DNA of 21,408 bases from JALUZX01 sp964561605 (GTDB lineage Bacteria; Planctomycetota; UBA1135; JALUZX01), in contig CAZLQD010000043.1 in NCBI GenBank assembly GCA_964561605.1, positions 1-21,408 on the forward strand, read 5' to 3'. Both the position numbers and the translations under genes were made by a program. The notes under the pieces are model-generated. The model did no database searches and was not told where the DNA came from. It saw only the letters and a list, made by a program, of their open reading frames with translations. Positions 1 to 7,460 of the stretch are shown here, in pieces (positions within the stretch are counted from its first letter, which is position 1; every line of letters starts with the position of its first letter).

Positions 1-9
1 CAAGGCCAA

Positions 10-23
10 CCAGGCCGGCCTGG
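10..23. repeat. 14-bp perfect palindrome
   Basis: The 14 bases CCAGGCCGGCCTGG equal their own reverse complement. This is the first of several inverted repeats in the non-coding left edge. It could be a protein-binding site, or chance in GC-rich DNA. No function can be assigned. Confidence 0.4.
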
Positions 24-69
24 CCGCCACGCGAGGTTTGAGGAACCAACTGGGCCTTTAGGATCGTCC

Positions 70-114
70 CGCCCTCCGCAGAGACGACCCGGTCCCACGT
101 CTTTGCGGAGGGCG
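70..114. terminator. 17-bp stem-loop, possible terminator or structured RNA element
   Basis: Positions 70-86 pair with 98-114 over 17 bp (one G-T wobble, the rest Watson-Crick) around an 11-nt loop at 87-97. Such a stem is very unlikely by chance. It lies about 270 bp downstream of the minus-strand gene ending at 388, and could also terminate a + strand transcript entering from the left. No T-tract follows on either strand, so a classical intrinsic terminator is not certain. A transcribed structured element or dispersed palindromic repeat is equally possible. Confidence 0.5.
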
Positions 115-171
115 TCCTTCTCCCCACAAGCCCCGGCCGGCTCTGGCGTGAGAGAAGCTCATCGCTTCCCA

Positions 172-253
172 CTCGTCAGCCCCGGCCCACCCCTGACGTC
201 GGGCATGTTGCGGCCCTCCGGGCCGCACATGCCCGACGGCAGGGGCTGACGAG
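172..253. repeat. 82-bp compound inverted repeat (nested stems)
   Basis: The outer arms 172-183 and 242-253 are perfect 12-bp inverted repeats. Inside them, 197-208 pairs perfectly with 227-238 (12 bp). Inside that, after one unpaired base at 209, 210-216 pairs with 220-226 (7 bp) around a TCC triloop. An alternative pairing of 190-195 with 240-245 competes with the inner part of the outer stem, so two conformers are possible. The element resembles bacterial interspersed palindromic elements or a bidirectional terminator. No T-tract is present. Confidence 0.6.
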
Positions 254-256
254 GAA

Positions 257-273
257 ACGGCCCGAAGGGCCGT
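257..273. repeat. 7-bp hairpin with GAA triloop
   Basis: ACGGCCC (257-263) pairs with GGGCCGT (267-273) around GAA. It is bracketed by a 9-bp direct repeat, TGACGAGGA, at 247-255 and 273-281; the first copy overlaps the right arm of the preceding compound palindrome. The arrangement suggests the hairpins form one composite element rather than independent sites. Confidence 0.5.
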
Positions 274-387
274 GACGAGGACGCCCGGGGAGTGGCGACA
301 GAATCATTCGCGCCACAAAACAATCCCAACACGAAAGCCCTGCACACCCTGCCGGTGCGACGGGACATCCCGGCCGAATCCGGGGCC

Positions 388-1704
388 CTACTTCTTCAGG
401 GTCTCCGCCACGGCTTCCTTCAGCCCAGGCCTGGTGATCTCCTCCAGGCTGTAGAAGACACGCACATTGGGCTTCTCGATCTTGACGATCCGGGCCAGGT
501 CGATGGGGGTGGCCACGACGACCACGTCGCAGGGGACAGCGTCCAGAGTCGCCTTCAGGTCCTGAAGCTGCTTCTCTCCGTATCCCATGGCGGGCACCAA
601 CTTCCCGATGTGGGGATACTTCTTCAAGGTCTCCTTCATCTCTCCCACGAACCAGGGCTTGGGATCGACGATCTCGGCGGCGCCGAACTTCTCCGCCGCG
701 ATGGTCCCCGCACCGTAGGTCATCCCCCCGTGGGTCAGAGTGGGGCCGTCCTCCACGACCACCACTTTCTTCCCCTTGATCGCATCCGGATCGGAAAGGG
801 TCACCGGCGAATTGGCCTGGATCACCTTGGCGGAAGGGTTGTATTCCCTCGCGTTGGCCAGGACCTTCTCCACGTTTTTCGGATCTGCGGAATCCACCTT
901 GTTCACCACCAGGACCTTGGCCCGAAGGAAGTTCTCCTTCCCCGGATAGTAGAGGAGTTCGTGGCCCGGCCTGTGGGGATCGAGCACGGTGATCCACAGG
1001 TCGGGCTTGAAGAAGGGAATGTCGTTGTTGCCTCCGTCCCAGAGAATCACGTCCGCCTCCTTCTCCGCCTCCCTCAAGATGGCCTCGTAGTCCACACCGG
1101 CGTAGACCACGTTCCCCCTTGCGATGTGGTGCTCGTACTCCTCCATCTCCTCGATCGTGCAATTCTGGGCCACCATGTCCTCGAAGGAGGCGAAGCGCTG
1201 GACCCTCTGCTTCACGAGGTCGCCGTAGGGCATGGGATGGCGCACCACCACGCAGGAAAGGCCCATCTCTTTCAGGATCTCCGAGACCCGCCTGGTGGTC
1301 TGGCTCTTCCCGCATCCTGTCCGGACGGCGCACACGGCGATGACCGGTTTCTCCGATGGGATCATGGCCTCCTCCACGGGGGCCGTCTCGAAAGAGGCGC
1401 CGGCATCCTTGGCGATCTTCTCCCTCTCCGCCACGTACTCGTAGGAAACGTCGCTGTAGGCGAAGATCACCTTGTCCACCTTCTCCCGCCGGATGATCTC
1501 CGGAAGCTCCTCTTCGGGAAGGATTGGGATTCCCTTGGGATAATCCGGACCCGCCAGGGTGGGCGGATAGATCCGGCCGTCGATGTGGGGAATCTGGGTA
1601 GCCGTGAAGGCCACGACCCGGACATTCTCGTTTCCGCGGAAACAAGTGTTGAAGACGTGGAAGTCCTTCCCCGCGGCTCCCATGATCACGATTCTCTCGG
1701 TCAT
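388..1704 (-). CDS. Cyclic 2,3-diphosphoglycerate synthetase-like P-loop protein (COG2403 type)
   Basis: A 438-aa cytosolic protein. Residues 1-115 form an N-terminal alpha/beta domain. A P-loop follows at 124-135 (VCAVRTGCGKSQ, with GCGKS at 130-134), then an Asp-containing WDGGNNDIPF at 222-231 and an NKVD guanine-type motif at 268-271. This order matches the family of archaeal cyclic 2,3-diphosphoglycerate synthetase, which makes an intramolecular phosphoanhydride from 2,3-bisphosphoglycerate with ATP. Bacterial homologues are often annotated only as predicted GTPases, so the substrate here is inferred. The start is supported by AGAGGTGA at 1709-1716 on the minus strand. It is monocistronic as far as visible and divergent from the gene at 1875. 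Family membership is confident; the reaction is less so. Confidence 0.8.
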   Translation of the reverse strand: MTERIVIMGAAGKDFHVFNTCFRGNENVRVVAFTATQIPHIDGRIYPPTLAGPDYPKGIPILPEEELPEIIRREKVDKVIFAYSDVSYEYVAEREKIAKDAGASFETAPVEEAMIPSEKPVIAVCAVRTGCGKSQTTRRVSEILKEMGLSCVVVRHPMPYGDLVKQRVQRFASFEDMVAQNCTIEEMEEYEHHIARGNVVYAGVDYEAILREAEKEADVILWDGGNNDIPFFKPDLWITVLDPHRPGHELLYYPGKENFLRAKVLVVNKVDSADPKNVEKVLANAREYNPSAKVIQANSPVTLSDPDAIKGKKVVVVEDGPTLTHGGMTYGAGTIAAEKFGAAEIVDPKPWFVGEMKETLKKYPHIGKLVPAMGYGEKQLQDLKATLDAVPCDVVVVATPIDLARIVKIEKPNVRVFYSLEEITRPGLKEAVAETLKK

Positions 1705-1754
1705 GCCATCACCTCTGTTCGATGCCGTCCTTCCTCCCTGGGCTTCTTTTCCCC

Positions 1755-1783
1755 TTCATGCCTGAAGAAGACCCTAGGATAAT
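1755..1783 (+). promoter_or_regulatory. Candidate sigma70-type promoter
   Basis: In the 170-bp divergent spacer, GATAAT (1778-1783) lies 17 bp after TTCATG (1755-1760). The -10 match is good and the -35 match is poor (3 of 6). It would drive the exported-protein pair beginning at 1875. This is motif inspection only. Confidence 0.25.
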
Positions 1784-1874
1784 GCCCGGGCGAACCCAAG
1801 GATTGCATCCGGGCCCAAGGGGGGAAGCTGTCCCCACGCCCGGACGACGGAAACGCGGGAACCCACAAAGAACC

Positions 1875-3047
1875 ATGCGCCAGATTCTTCTCCTTTCGGC
1901 CCTTCCGGGGGTCTTCTTTCTCCCCCTGCCGGGAAAGGTCCAGCCTCCCGGGAGGACCGGTGCCGGCGGAAAAGACCTGAAGGCCATCCTGGCAGGCCAC
2001 GCCCGGGACCTCATGGACGCCCTGGAAGGCCGGATCCGGGCCCTCCCCGGGGGAGACCCCAAGCTCGAGTCCCGCCTGGAAGCCATCCAGAGGGGGTTCC
2101 TGGAGAAGCTCCGGACCTGGCGCAAGGCCCACCCCGGCTCGCCCGACCTTCCCCGGGCCCTCTTCGAGGAAGGAAAGACCTGGTGGAGCCTGGGGGAGGA
2201 CGAGAAGGCCTGCTCGGCCCTCGAGGCCCTCACTCCCCGGGGGCTCACCCCGGAGCAGCGCCTCCTGGCCGCCCAATGGCTGGTCCTCCTCTCCCGGCCC
2301 TCCCAGGCCCTCTCCCTGGTCCGGGGCCTGGAGAAGGAGGACCTCTCCTCCTTCCGGGAAAGGCTCCTCCTGGCGGCCATCCTCTCCCTGGCCCCGGGCA
2401 ACGAGAAGGACGTCCTGGCACTCCTGGGGCTTCCAAGTGGAGAAGAAAGCCGGGAGGGCCGGGCAGAAGAGTTCCGGAAAGGTGCGGCCCGCCTCGAGAG
2501 GGCCCTCCCGGGCCTCCCCGCCCCCCTGGCCCGGTCGCTCGAAGCCCTCCTCTGGAGGGAAGAGCTCTCTCTCCTTCCCTCCTCTTCGCCCGAAGCGGCC
2601 CGACTCCGTACCCTCCTGGATGCCCTGGCCCTGAAACCGGGAGATCCCCTGCCCCGGGCGGCCTCGAAGGCCCTGGAAGGGCTGAGAAAGGAGGGGACCC
2701 CCTTTCTCCTCCTCTTCTTCCAGGCCCGGGCCCCCCTCTCTCTCCAGGTCCTCTCCCAGACCTCCCGCCTCCTTTCGAAGCTCCGGGAAAAGGGAGAGGA
2801 CCTCTCCTGGAGGGCGGTCTCCCTGGACAAGCGCAGGCGGGACCTGGAGAAGATCCGTGGGAAGATTCCCAAGGGGGTGCCGGTCCTCCACGACGGCAGG
2901 GGCTGGGAAGGCCCCCTGGCCCGGGCCTTTGCCGTGGACCGGGTCCCCTACACGGTTCTCGTCGGACGGGACGGACGCATCCTGGCCCTGGGGTTGACGG
3001 GGCGGATGCTTTCCAGGAAGATCGAGGAAATCGCGGGAGGGGATTGA
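1875..3047 (+). CDS. Exported helical-repeat protein with Cys-less thioredoxin-like C-terminal domain (paralogue A)
   Basis: A 390-aa protein. Residues 1-20 look like a signal peptide, which is why the ATG at 1875 is preferred over upstream in-frame ATGs whose translation is Pro/Arg-rich. Residues 30-260 are Leu/Ala/Glu-rich and helical, probably TPR-like. Residues 272-388 fit a thioredoxin/TlpA fold: a strand FLLLFF at 277-282, a WEGP motif at 344-347, a cis-proline loop RVPYT at 356-360 and a VGRDGRI beta-hairpin at 363-369. At the active-site position the sequence is FFQARAPLSL (281-290), without cysteine, so it cannot be a dithiol oxidoreductase. The next gene encodes a similar architecture. 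The ribosome-binding site is weak. Function unknown; a periplasmic scaffold or binding role is inferred. Confidence 0.75.
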   Translation: MRQILLLSALPGVFFLPLPGKVQPPGRTGAGGKDLKAILAGHARDLMDALEGRIRALPGGDPKLESRLEAIQRGFLEKLRTWRKAHPGSPDLPRALFEEGKTWWSLGEDEKACSALEALTPRGLTPEQRLLAAQWLVLLSRPSQALSLVRGLEKEDLSSFRERLLLAAILSLAPGNEKDVLALLGLPSGEESREGRAEEFRKGAARLERALPGLPAPLARSLEALLWREELSLLPSSSPEAARLRTLLDALALKPGDPLPRAASKALEGLRKEGTPFLLLFFQARAPLSLQVLSQTSRLLSKLREKGEDLSWRAVSLDKRRRDLEKIRGKIPKGVPVLHDGRGWEGPLARAFAVDRVPYTVLVGRDGRILALGLTGRMLSRKIEEIAGGD

Positions 3048-3069
3048 ATGTGCCGAGCCGGATCCAAGG

Positions 3070-3076
3070 AAGGAGG
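3070..3076 (+). promoter_or_regulatory. Strong Shine-Dalgarno fixing the start at 3089
   Basis: AAGGAGG ends 12 nt before the ATG at 3089. It selects this start, which begins a signal peptide, over the much longer upstream open frame that overlaps the previous gene. Confidence 0.7.
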
Positions 3077-3088
3077 CTCTTCGAAATA

Positions 3089-4285
3089 ATGCGCAATTTA
3101 GCAATCATCGCCTTCGCCGCCCTTCTCCTCCAAGACCCCGCCCTCTCCGCCCAGGGGACCACCCCCAAGGATTCCCCGGGCGCCAAGGCCCTGGAGGCGG
3201 CGAAGAAGGCCCGGGACCGGGCCGTCGAGAAGCTCGGGATGAAGAACGGATCCTTCCGTTTCAAGGGCAAGTTCTCCCGGAAGGAGATCCTCGAGAAGCT
3301 CCGGGCCGTCATGGGCCGGTACAAGAAGATCCAGGAGAAATGGATCGAGGACCTGGAGAAACTCAACCGGACCTACGCTGCGGACCCGGCCATCAACCGG
3401 ATCCGATGGGAACTCGGCAGAGCGTATCTAAGGCAGGGCAAGGGCAAGAAGGCCAGGGAGATCCTCGCCCTCCTCGGACCGACGGGCTTCGACCTGGACG
3501 AGCGGATGGAGATCATCCGGCTCCTCCTCAACTTCGACATGGAGAAGAAGGCGGGGGCGATGCTGACCGGCCTGGACATCTCCAAGATCAGGGAGGCCCG
3601 CCCCAGGCTCCTGGCCGCCGCCCTGGCCGCCGCCACGGGGAAGAAGGATGCCGCCATGGAGGGCCTGAAGGAGGAACTGGCCGAAATCGAGGACGGCGAG
3701 GAGATGTGGGACGTGGTGGACGACCTGGAGAGGAGGCTCCTCATCTTCCCGGCCGCCCTCTACCGCCCGACCCTGGCCCTTCTCTACGAGAAGGCCCTGG
3801 AACGCTTTCCCGCCTCGGACCCGGAAGGGAAGCGGAAGGCCCTCTTGAAAGGACTCTCCATCAGGATGGGAACCACGCCCCCCCCGCTGGAAGTGACCGA
3901 CCTGAAGGGAAGGAAGCTTACCTGGGCGAGCCTCTCCGGGAAGGCGGTCCTCCTCTACTTCTGGGCCACATGGAAGCCCTCTTCACTGAAAAGGATGGAA
4001 TCCCTGAAGAAGATCTACGGGAAATTCCACGGAAAGGGATTCGAGATCCTGGGCGTCTCCCTCGACAAGCCGCCCTCGGACGCGGCGGAATACGCGGCCA
4101 AGGCGAAGCTCCCCTGGATCCAGGTCTGCGACGGGAAGGCCTGGGAAGGCCCCCTGGTGAACATCTTCGCCGTAAAAGAACTCCCCTTCGCCGTCCTTAT
4201 CGGCCCCAAGGGAAAGGTGGCGGGCCTGGACATCTACGGAAAAGACCTGGAGGCCCGCCTCATGGACCTCCTGGGCAAGTCCTAG
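3089..4285 (+). CDS. Exported helical-repeat protein with Cys-less TlpA-like domain (paralogue B)
   Basis: A 398-aa protein with a signal peptide (residues 1-21, likely cleavage after ALSA). Residues 30-255 are helical, with a TPR-like stretch at 106-128. Residues 263-398 form a clear AhpC-TSA/TlpA thioredoxin fold: PPPLEVTDLKGRKLTW at 264-279, FWATWKPSS at 291-299, LGVSLDK at 321-327, and a cis-Pro loop ELPFA at 364-368. Where redox-active relatives have WCxxC, this protein has K296 and S299; its only cysteine in the domain is C347. The block around AWEGPLVNIFAV (351-362) closely matches GWEGPLARAFAV in paralogue A, so the two genes probably arose by tandem duplication. They are 41 bp apart and likely co-transcribed. 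A non-redox periplasmic role is inferred. Confidence 0.8.
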   Translation: MRNLAIIAFAALLLQDPALSAQGTTPKDSPGAKALEAAKKARDRAVEKLGMKNGSFRFKGKFSRKEILEKLRAVMGRYKKIQEKWIEDLEKLNRTYAADPAINRIRWELGRAYLRQGKGKKAREILALLGPTGFDLDERMEIIRLLLNFDMEKKAGAMLTGLDISKIREARPRLLAAALAAATGKKDAAMEGLKEELAEIEDGEEMWDVVDDLERRLLIFPAALYRPTLALLYEKALERFPASDPEGKRKALLKGLSIRMGTTPPPLEVTDLKGRKLTWASLSGKAVLLYFWATWKPSSLKRMESLKKIYGKFHGKGFEILGVSLDKPPSDAAEYAAKAKLPWIQVCDGKAWEGPLVNIFAVKELPFAVLIGPKGKVAGLDIYGKDLEARLMDLLGKS

Positions 4286-4347
4286 GGAAAGCCCCCTTCC
4301 CCGCGGGTCTCGCCTCCGGACCCCGGGACCCGGGCCGACCTCGACCG

Positions 4348-4376
4348 GGGAAAGGGCACCTCAGCGGCCCTTTCCC
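4348..4376. terminator. Stem-loop between convergent genes
   Basis: GGGAAAGGGC (4348-4357) pairs perfectly with GCCCTTTCCC (4367-4376) over 10 bp around a 9-nt loop, followed by TTCT on the + strand. It lies 62 bp after the + strand pair ends and overlaps the last codons of the minus-strand M48 gene (stop at 4361-4363). It is a plausible intrinsic terminator for the + strand operon, though its T-tract is short. Confidence 0.45.
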
Positions 4377-5776
4377 TTCTCCCCCCGGGGAACGAGTTTC
4401 TCCAGGTCGGGGATCCTCTTCACGGCCCGCGCGACGTCCGGATCCTTCAACACTTCCGGTTTCTTCTTGGCGTATTGGGCGACGGCCTTGTAGAGCTTCA
4501 GGGCCTGGTCGTAACGCTTGAGCTTCTCCATGCAGTCGCCCAGGACGGCCAGGCAGGGGGCACCGGCCCCGCCTTGGGCCGCCTTGGCCAGGGGCTCCAC
4601 GGCATCCTTCCACTTCCCCTGCCTGTGGAGGGAGAGCCCCAGGCCGTAGGCGGCGGCTGTATACTCCGGGAACTTGGCCAGGCACTTCCTGAAGAAGCCC
4701 TCGGCCCTCGAATAGGCCCGCTCCCGCCAGGCGATCCTGCCCAGGCCGAACAAAGGCTGCACGTATTTCCTGTCCAGCCGGAGGGCCTCCCTGTAGGCCC
4801 GGACGGCCTCGGAATTCCTCTTCTCCCGGGTCAGGATGTCCCCGGCAAGGCGGTGGAACGGGGCCAGGTTGGGAGCAAGGCGCATCCCCCGCCGGAGCAG
4901 GGAGAGGGCCCGGTCCGTCTTTCCCTGGGAAAGGAGCTTCCTTGCCGGGTCGTAGTACTTCCTGTAGATCCCGTGATCCCTCTTGAGCCTGGCCAGGTGC
5001 CGGTTCCACCGGGCGGCGAAGCGCCCGTCCCCCTGGATGTCCGTCCGGGCCAACCCGAAGGTCGGGATCTCCTTCCTGAGTTTCCTGATCCGGTCCTTTC
5101 CCGGAGGATGGGTGGAGAAGAGGGTCGACAAGAGCCCGGGCTCCGATCCGCCCAGCCGCATGAGGATCTCCTGGACCTCCACGGCGCACCGGGGATCCCA
5201 GCCGGCCCTCCAGGCGTAGTAGGCTCCCAACTTGTCGGCCTGGTATTCCTGGCTCCGGCTGTAGTGGAGGGAGAAGAGCTTGAAGCCCAGCACGGCCCCA
5301 CCGGCCAGGTCCTCGCCCAGGGCCTCCCCAAGGACCCCCAGGCCAAGCCTGGCGACCATGTTGGTCGTGGCCCCCACGGCGGAGTGGCGGGCCGCCACGT
5401 GCCCCATCTCGTGGCCCATCACGGCGGCGAACTGCCCCTCGTTCTGGAGGAGGACCAGGAGCCCCCGGGTAACGAAGACGTGGCCGGGAATGGCGAAGGC
5501 GTTGGGAAGAGACGTATCCAGGATCCGAAAGTCCACCGGGAGGTTGGCCCTGTGGGAGACGGCGTGAAGCCTGAGGACGATCGTGCCCAGGTAGCGCTTC
5601 AACTCGGGATCCTGGTACTCGTGCTCGTAGCTGTAGACGATGGAGGGAAGGGCCTGGTCCCCCATCTGGAGCTCCTCCCGCTCCGAGACGAGGACGAATT
5701 GCTTGTGGCCCGTCACGGGGTTCGTGACGCAGGCCGCCGGGAGCAGGAGGAGAAGGACAGCGAAGAAGCTCCTCAT
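4361..5776 (-). CDS. M48-family zinc metalloprotease lipoprotein with C-terminal TPRs (BepA-like)
   Basis: A 471-aa protein. Residues 1-16 are a lipoprotein signal with lipobox PAAC (acylated C16). The M48 domain (about 30-260) carries HEMGH at 122-126 and a third zinc ligand, E177, in SRSQEYQAD. Residues 285-450 are tetratricopeptide repeats, for example around 305-345 and 375-440. M48 plus TPR is the architecture of BepA, which degrades or assists stalled outer-membrane proteins such as LptD in the periplasm; this protein has a lipoprotein anchor instead of a cleaved signal. The start codon overlaps the stop of the upstream small lipoprotein gene (ATGA), implying translational coupling. Third gene of the likely NIF3, small lipoprotein, M48 operon. 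Confidence 0.9.
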   Translation of the reverse strand: MRSFFAVLLLLLPAACVTNPVTGHKQFVLVSEREELQMGDQALPSIVYSYEHEYQDPELKRYLGTIVLRLHAVSHRANLPVDFRILDTSLPNAFAIPGHVFVTRGLLVLLQNEGQFAAVMGHEMGHVAARHSAVGATTNMVARLGLGVLGEALGEDLAGGAVLGFKLFSLHYSRSQEYQADKLGAYYAWRAGWDPRCAVEVQEILMRLGGSEPGLLSTLFSTHPPGKDRIRKLRKEIPTFGLARTDIQGDGRFAARWNRHLARLKRDHGIYRKYYDPARKLLSQGKTDRALSLLRRGMRLAPNLAPFHRLAGDILTREKRNSEAVRAYREALRLDRKYVQPLFGLGRIAWRERAYSRAEGFFRKCLAKFPEYTAAAYGLGLSLHRQGKWKDAVEPLAKAAQGGAGAPCLAVLGDCMEKLKRYDQALKLYKAVAQYAKKKPEVLKDPDVARAVKRIPDLEKLVPRGEKGKGR

Positions 5777-5991
5777 CTCCCACCTCCCCCCGGAAGGACG
5801 TAGGAATCCCGGGAATCGAAAGGATCCTGGTAGTTCAGGTGGCTCTCCAACCGGGTCAGGGGCACCAGGCCCTTGGGCCTGGGAAGGAGGACCATGTCTT
5901 CACTCACCCCGCACCCTCCAAGAAGTGCGGAAAGGAGGGGGAAGGCCAAGAAGAACAGGAAAGAAGGAATCTTCTTCAGAGGACGTTTCAT
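5773..5991 (-). CDS. Small lipoprotein, unknown function
   Basis: A 72-aa protein. Its positively charged N-terminus and hydrophobic stretch (residues 8-24) end in a lipobox LGGC with C27. The mature part is about 46 residues, with a Tyr/Asp-containing middle and a Gly-rich C-terminus. A good ribosome-binding site (AAGGAGAG on the minus strand, about 5 nt upstream) supports the start. Its stop overlaps the start of the M48/TPR lipoprotein gene by 4 nt, suggesting the two products are made together. No family is recognised. An accessory or substrate role for the protease is only an inference from coupling. Confidence 0.75.
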   Translation of the reverse strand: MKRPLKKIPSFLFFLAFPLLSALLGGCGVSEDMVLLPRPKGLVPLTRLESHLNYQDPFDSRDSYVLPGGGGR

Positions 5992-6051
5992 GGCTCTCTC
6001 CTTGAATCGGCCCCCGCATTGTAGGAAGGAAGGGCCCGGCCCGCCACGGAA

Positions 6052-7206
6052 TCAAACCGAGGCCAGGGGGGGCCGGTCCTTCCGGGAGACCACCACCTGG
6101 AGCCCGGGCAGCTTCCCGGCGATGCGTTCCGCCAGGACGGGCAGGTAGCCCCTCTCCGTCTCGGTATGCCCGCAGAGGATCACCCCCCTCCCGGCGGCCA
6201 GGTGGGCCAGGACGGCGTGGTGGCTCATCTCCCCGGTCCAGACGACCTGGGCGTCCCTCGCATCCTGAAGGACCTGGTTGCCGGCGCCGGCGCAGAGGGC
6301 AACCCTCTCCACCCTCTCCATCCCCGGCGGGAAGGCCGCCCTCACCCGGCGCAGGCCCAGGTGTTTCTTGACCCGGCGGACCAGGGCCGCCGGTGAGAGG
6401 GGACGCCTCAATTCCACCATCCTCCCCTGGCCCGCCCCGGGAAGGGGCTTCCGCTCCAGAGGATAGACATCCCACGCGGGCTCCTCGTAGGGGTGCTCCT
6501 CGGCCAGGACCCGGGCCACCCGTGGGAGGAGGGAGGGGGGAAGGACCATCTCCAGGCGGACCTCCCGGACCCTTTCCAGGCGCCCCTTGGCCCCCACGAC
6601 CGGGGAGGTCCCCTCCCCGCCGAAGAAAGTCCCCGTCCCTTCCAGGTTGAAGGAGCACTCCCGGTAGTCCCCGATCACCCCCGCACCGGCCCGGGCCAGG
6701 GCGGCCCGGAGGCCGTCGGCCCTCCCGGGGGGAACGAAGGTGACCAGCTTGAACTCCCCCGGGCCCAGGCAGGGGGAAAGGGGAGTGGTCTTCCCCGGCC
6801 CCAGGCCGGAAGCGAGCCAGTCGTTCACCCCGCCGGGAGCGGCGTCCAGGGCCGTGTGGGGAGAATAGACCGGGATCCCCGCCCGGATGGCCCGGATGAG
6901 GATACGCTCCTTGGGGTTCTCCCAGGAGAGAGTCGTCAGGGGATGGAAGAGGGGGGGATGATAGGCCAGGATCATCCCCGCCTTCCCGGCCAGGGCCTCC
7001 TCCAGGACCTCCTCGGTCAGGTCCACGGCCAGGAAGAGCCGCCGGACCCGGCCGCCCGGAGCGGGAGCCGCCAGGAGTCCCACCCGGTCCCACTCCTCGG
7101 CGAAACGCAGGGGGGCCAGCTCCTCCAGGACCGCCGCGATCCGGGTCCACTCCCAGGGGCCTCTCCCCCCGGCCCGGGCCTTCTCCTTGGAAGTCTCTCC
7201 AGCCAT
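6052..7206 (-). CDS. NIF3/DUF34 family dinuclear metal-centre protein (YqfO-type, with inserted domain)
   Basis: A 384-aa cytosolic protein of the NIF3 family, which forms toroidal hexamers with a two-metal site; bacterial members are often labelled GTP cyclohydrolase I type 2 homologues, with the true reaction unsettled. Visible motifs are AYHPPLFHPL at 81-90, SPHTALDAAPGGVNDWLA at 115-132 (H117, D121) and GHTETER at 346-352 (H347, E351). The insert at about 152-250, ending EEHPYEEPAWDVYPL, is the CutA/PII-like domain found in YqfO-type proteins. The first metal motif has Tyr (Y82) where many bacterial members have a second His; the YHPP form is reminiscent of eukaryotic NIF3L1. AAGGAGGG at 7214-7221 supports the start. 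First gene of the minus-strand operon, 60 bp before the small lipoprotein gene. Confidence 0.88.
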   Translation of the reverse strand: MAGETSKEKARAGGRGPWEWTRIAAVLEELAPLRFAEEWDRVGLLAAPAPGGRVRRLFLAVDLTEEVLEEALAGKAGMILAYHPPLFHPLTTLSWENPKERILIRAIRAGIPVYSPHTALDAAPGGVNDWLASGLGPGKTTPLSPCLGPGEFKLVTFVPPGRADGLRAALARAGAGVIGDYRECSFNLEGTGTFFGGEGTSPVVGAKGRLERVREVRLEMVLPPSLLPRVARVLAEEHPYEEPAWDVYPLERKPLPGAGQGRMVELRRPLSPAALVRRVKKHLGLRRVRAAFPPGMERVERVALCAGAGNQVLQDARDAQVVWTGEMSHHAVLAHLAAGRGVILCGHTETERGYLPVLAERIAGKLPGLQVVVSRKDRPPLASV

Positions 7207-7460
7207 GACCTATCCCTCCTTAGTCCGATCCGGGGCGGCGGCCGCCCTGTTCCTCCGCCGGGGCCGGCCCCTTCCCGGCCCCAGGGAGGCCTCCACGGGA
7301 CCCGGGAAGAGAGGGCCGCAGGGTGGGGCGGCCGCCCCCTCCGTCCCTGCGGCAAATCTTCTCCTTGAAGGAAAGGGAGGGGAAGGTTGGAATCCTCATT
7401 CTTCCGGGAAAAGTCTCCCGGCGGACTCTCCGGAACCCATCACCAGGGAGGCGAAAGACT
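7207..7460. other. Divergent intergenic region (NIF3 family / M3 peptidase)
   Basis: This 254-bp spacer must hold promoters for both directions. I find no convincing -35/-10 pair. It contains the Shine-Dalgarno sequences of both flanking genes: AAGGAGGG (minus, 7214-7221) and GGGAGG (plus, 7445-7450). The in-frame extension of the M3 gene upstream to 7323 is rejected because the ATG at 7461 begins a lipoprotein signal. Confidence 0.5.

Larger units (their letters stand above)
1..387. other. Non-coding left edge rich in inverted repeats
   Basis: No credible gene is seen here. Short open frames on both strands run through the palindromes, have Arg/Pro/Gly-rich low-complexity translations and lack ribosome-binding sites. 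The content is four inverted repeats (70-114, 172-253, 257-273 and a weak 6-bp stem 292-297/311-316) plus a palindrome at 10-23. The region is the 3' flank of the minus-strand gene that ends at 388, so some of these stems may form its transcript end. Confidence 0.5.

Noticed and set aside
159..454. Short open frames across the left palindromes
   Set aside because: They follow inverted repeats, have no ribosome-binding site and no protein-like sequence.
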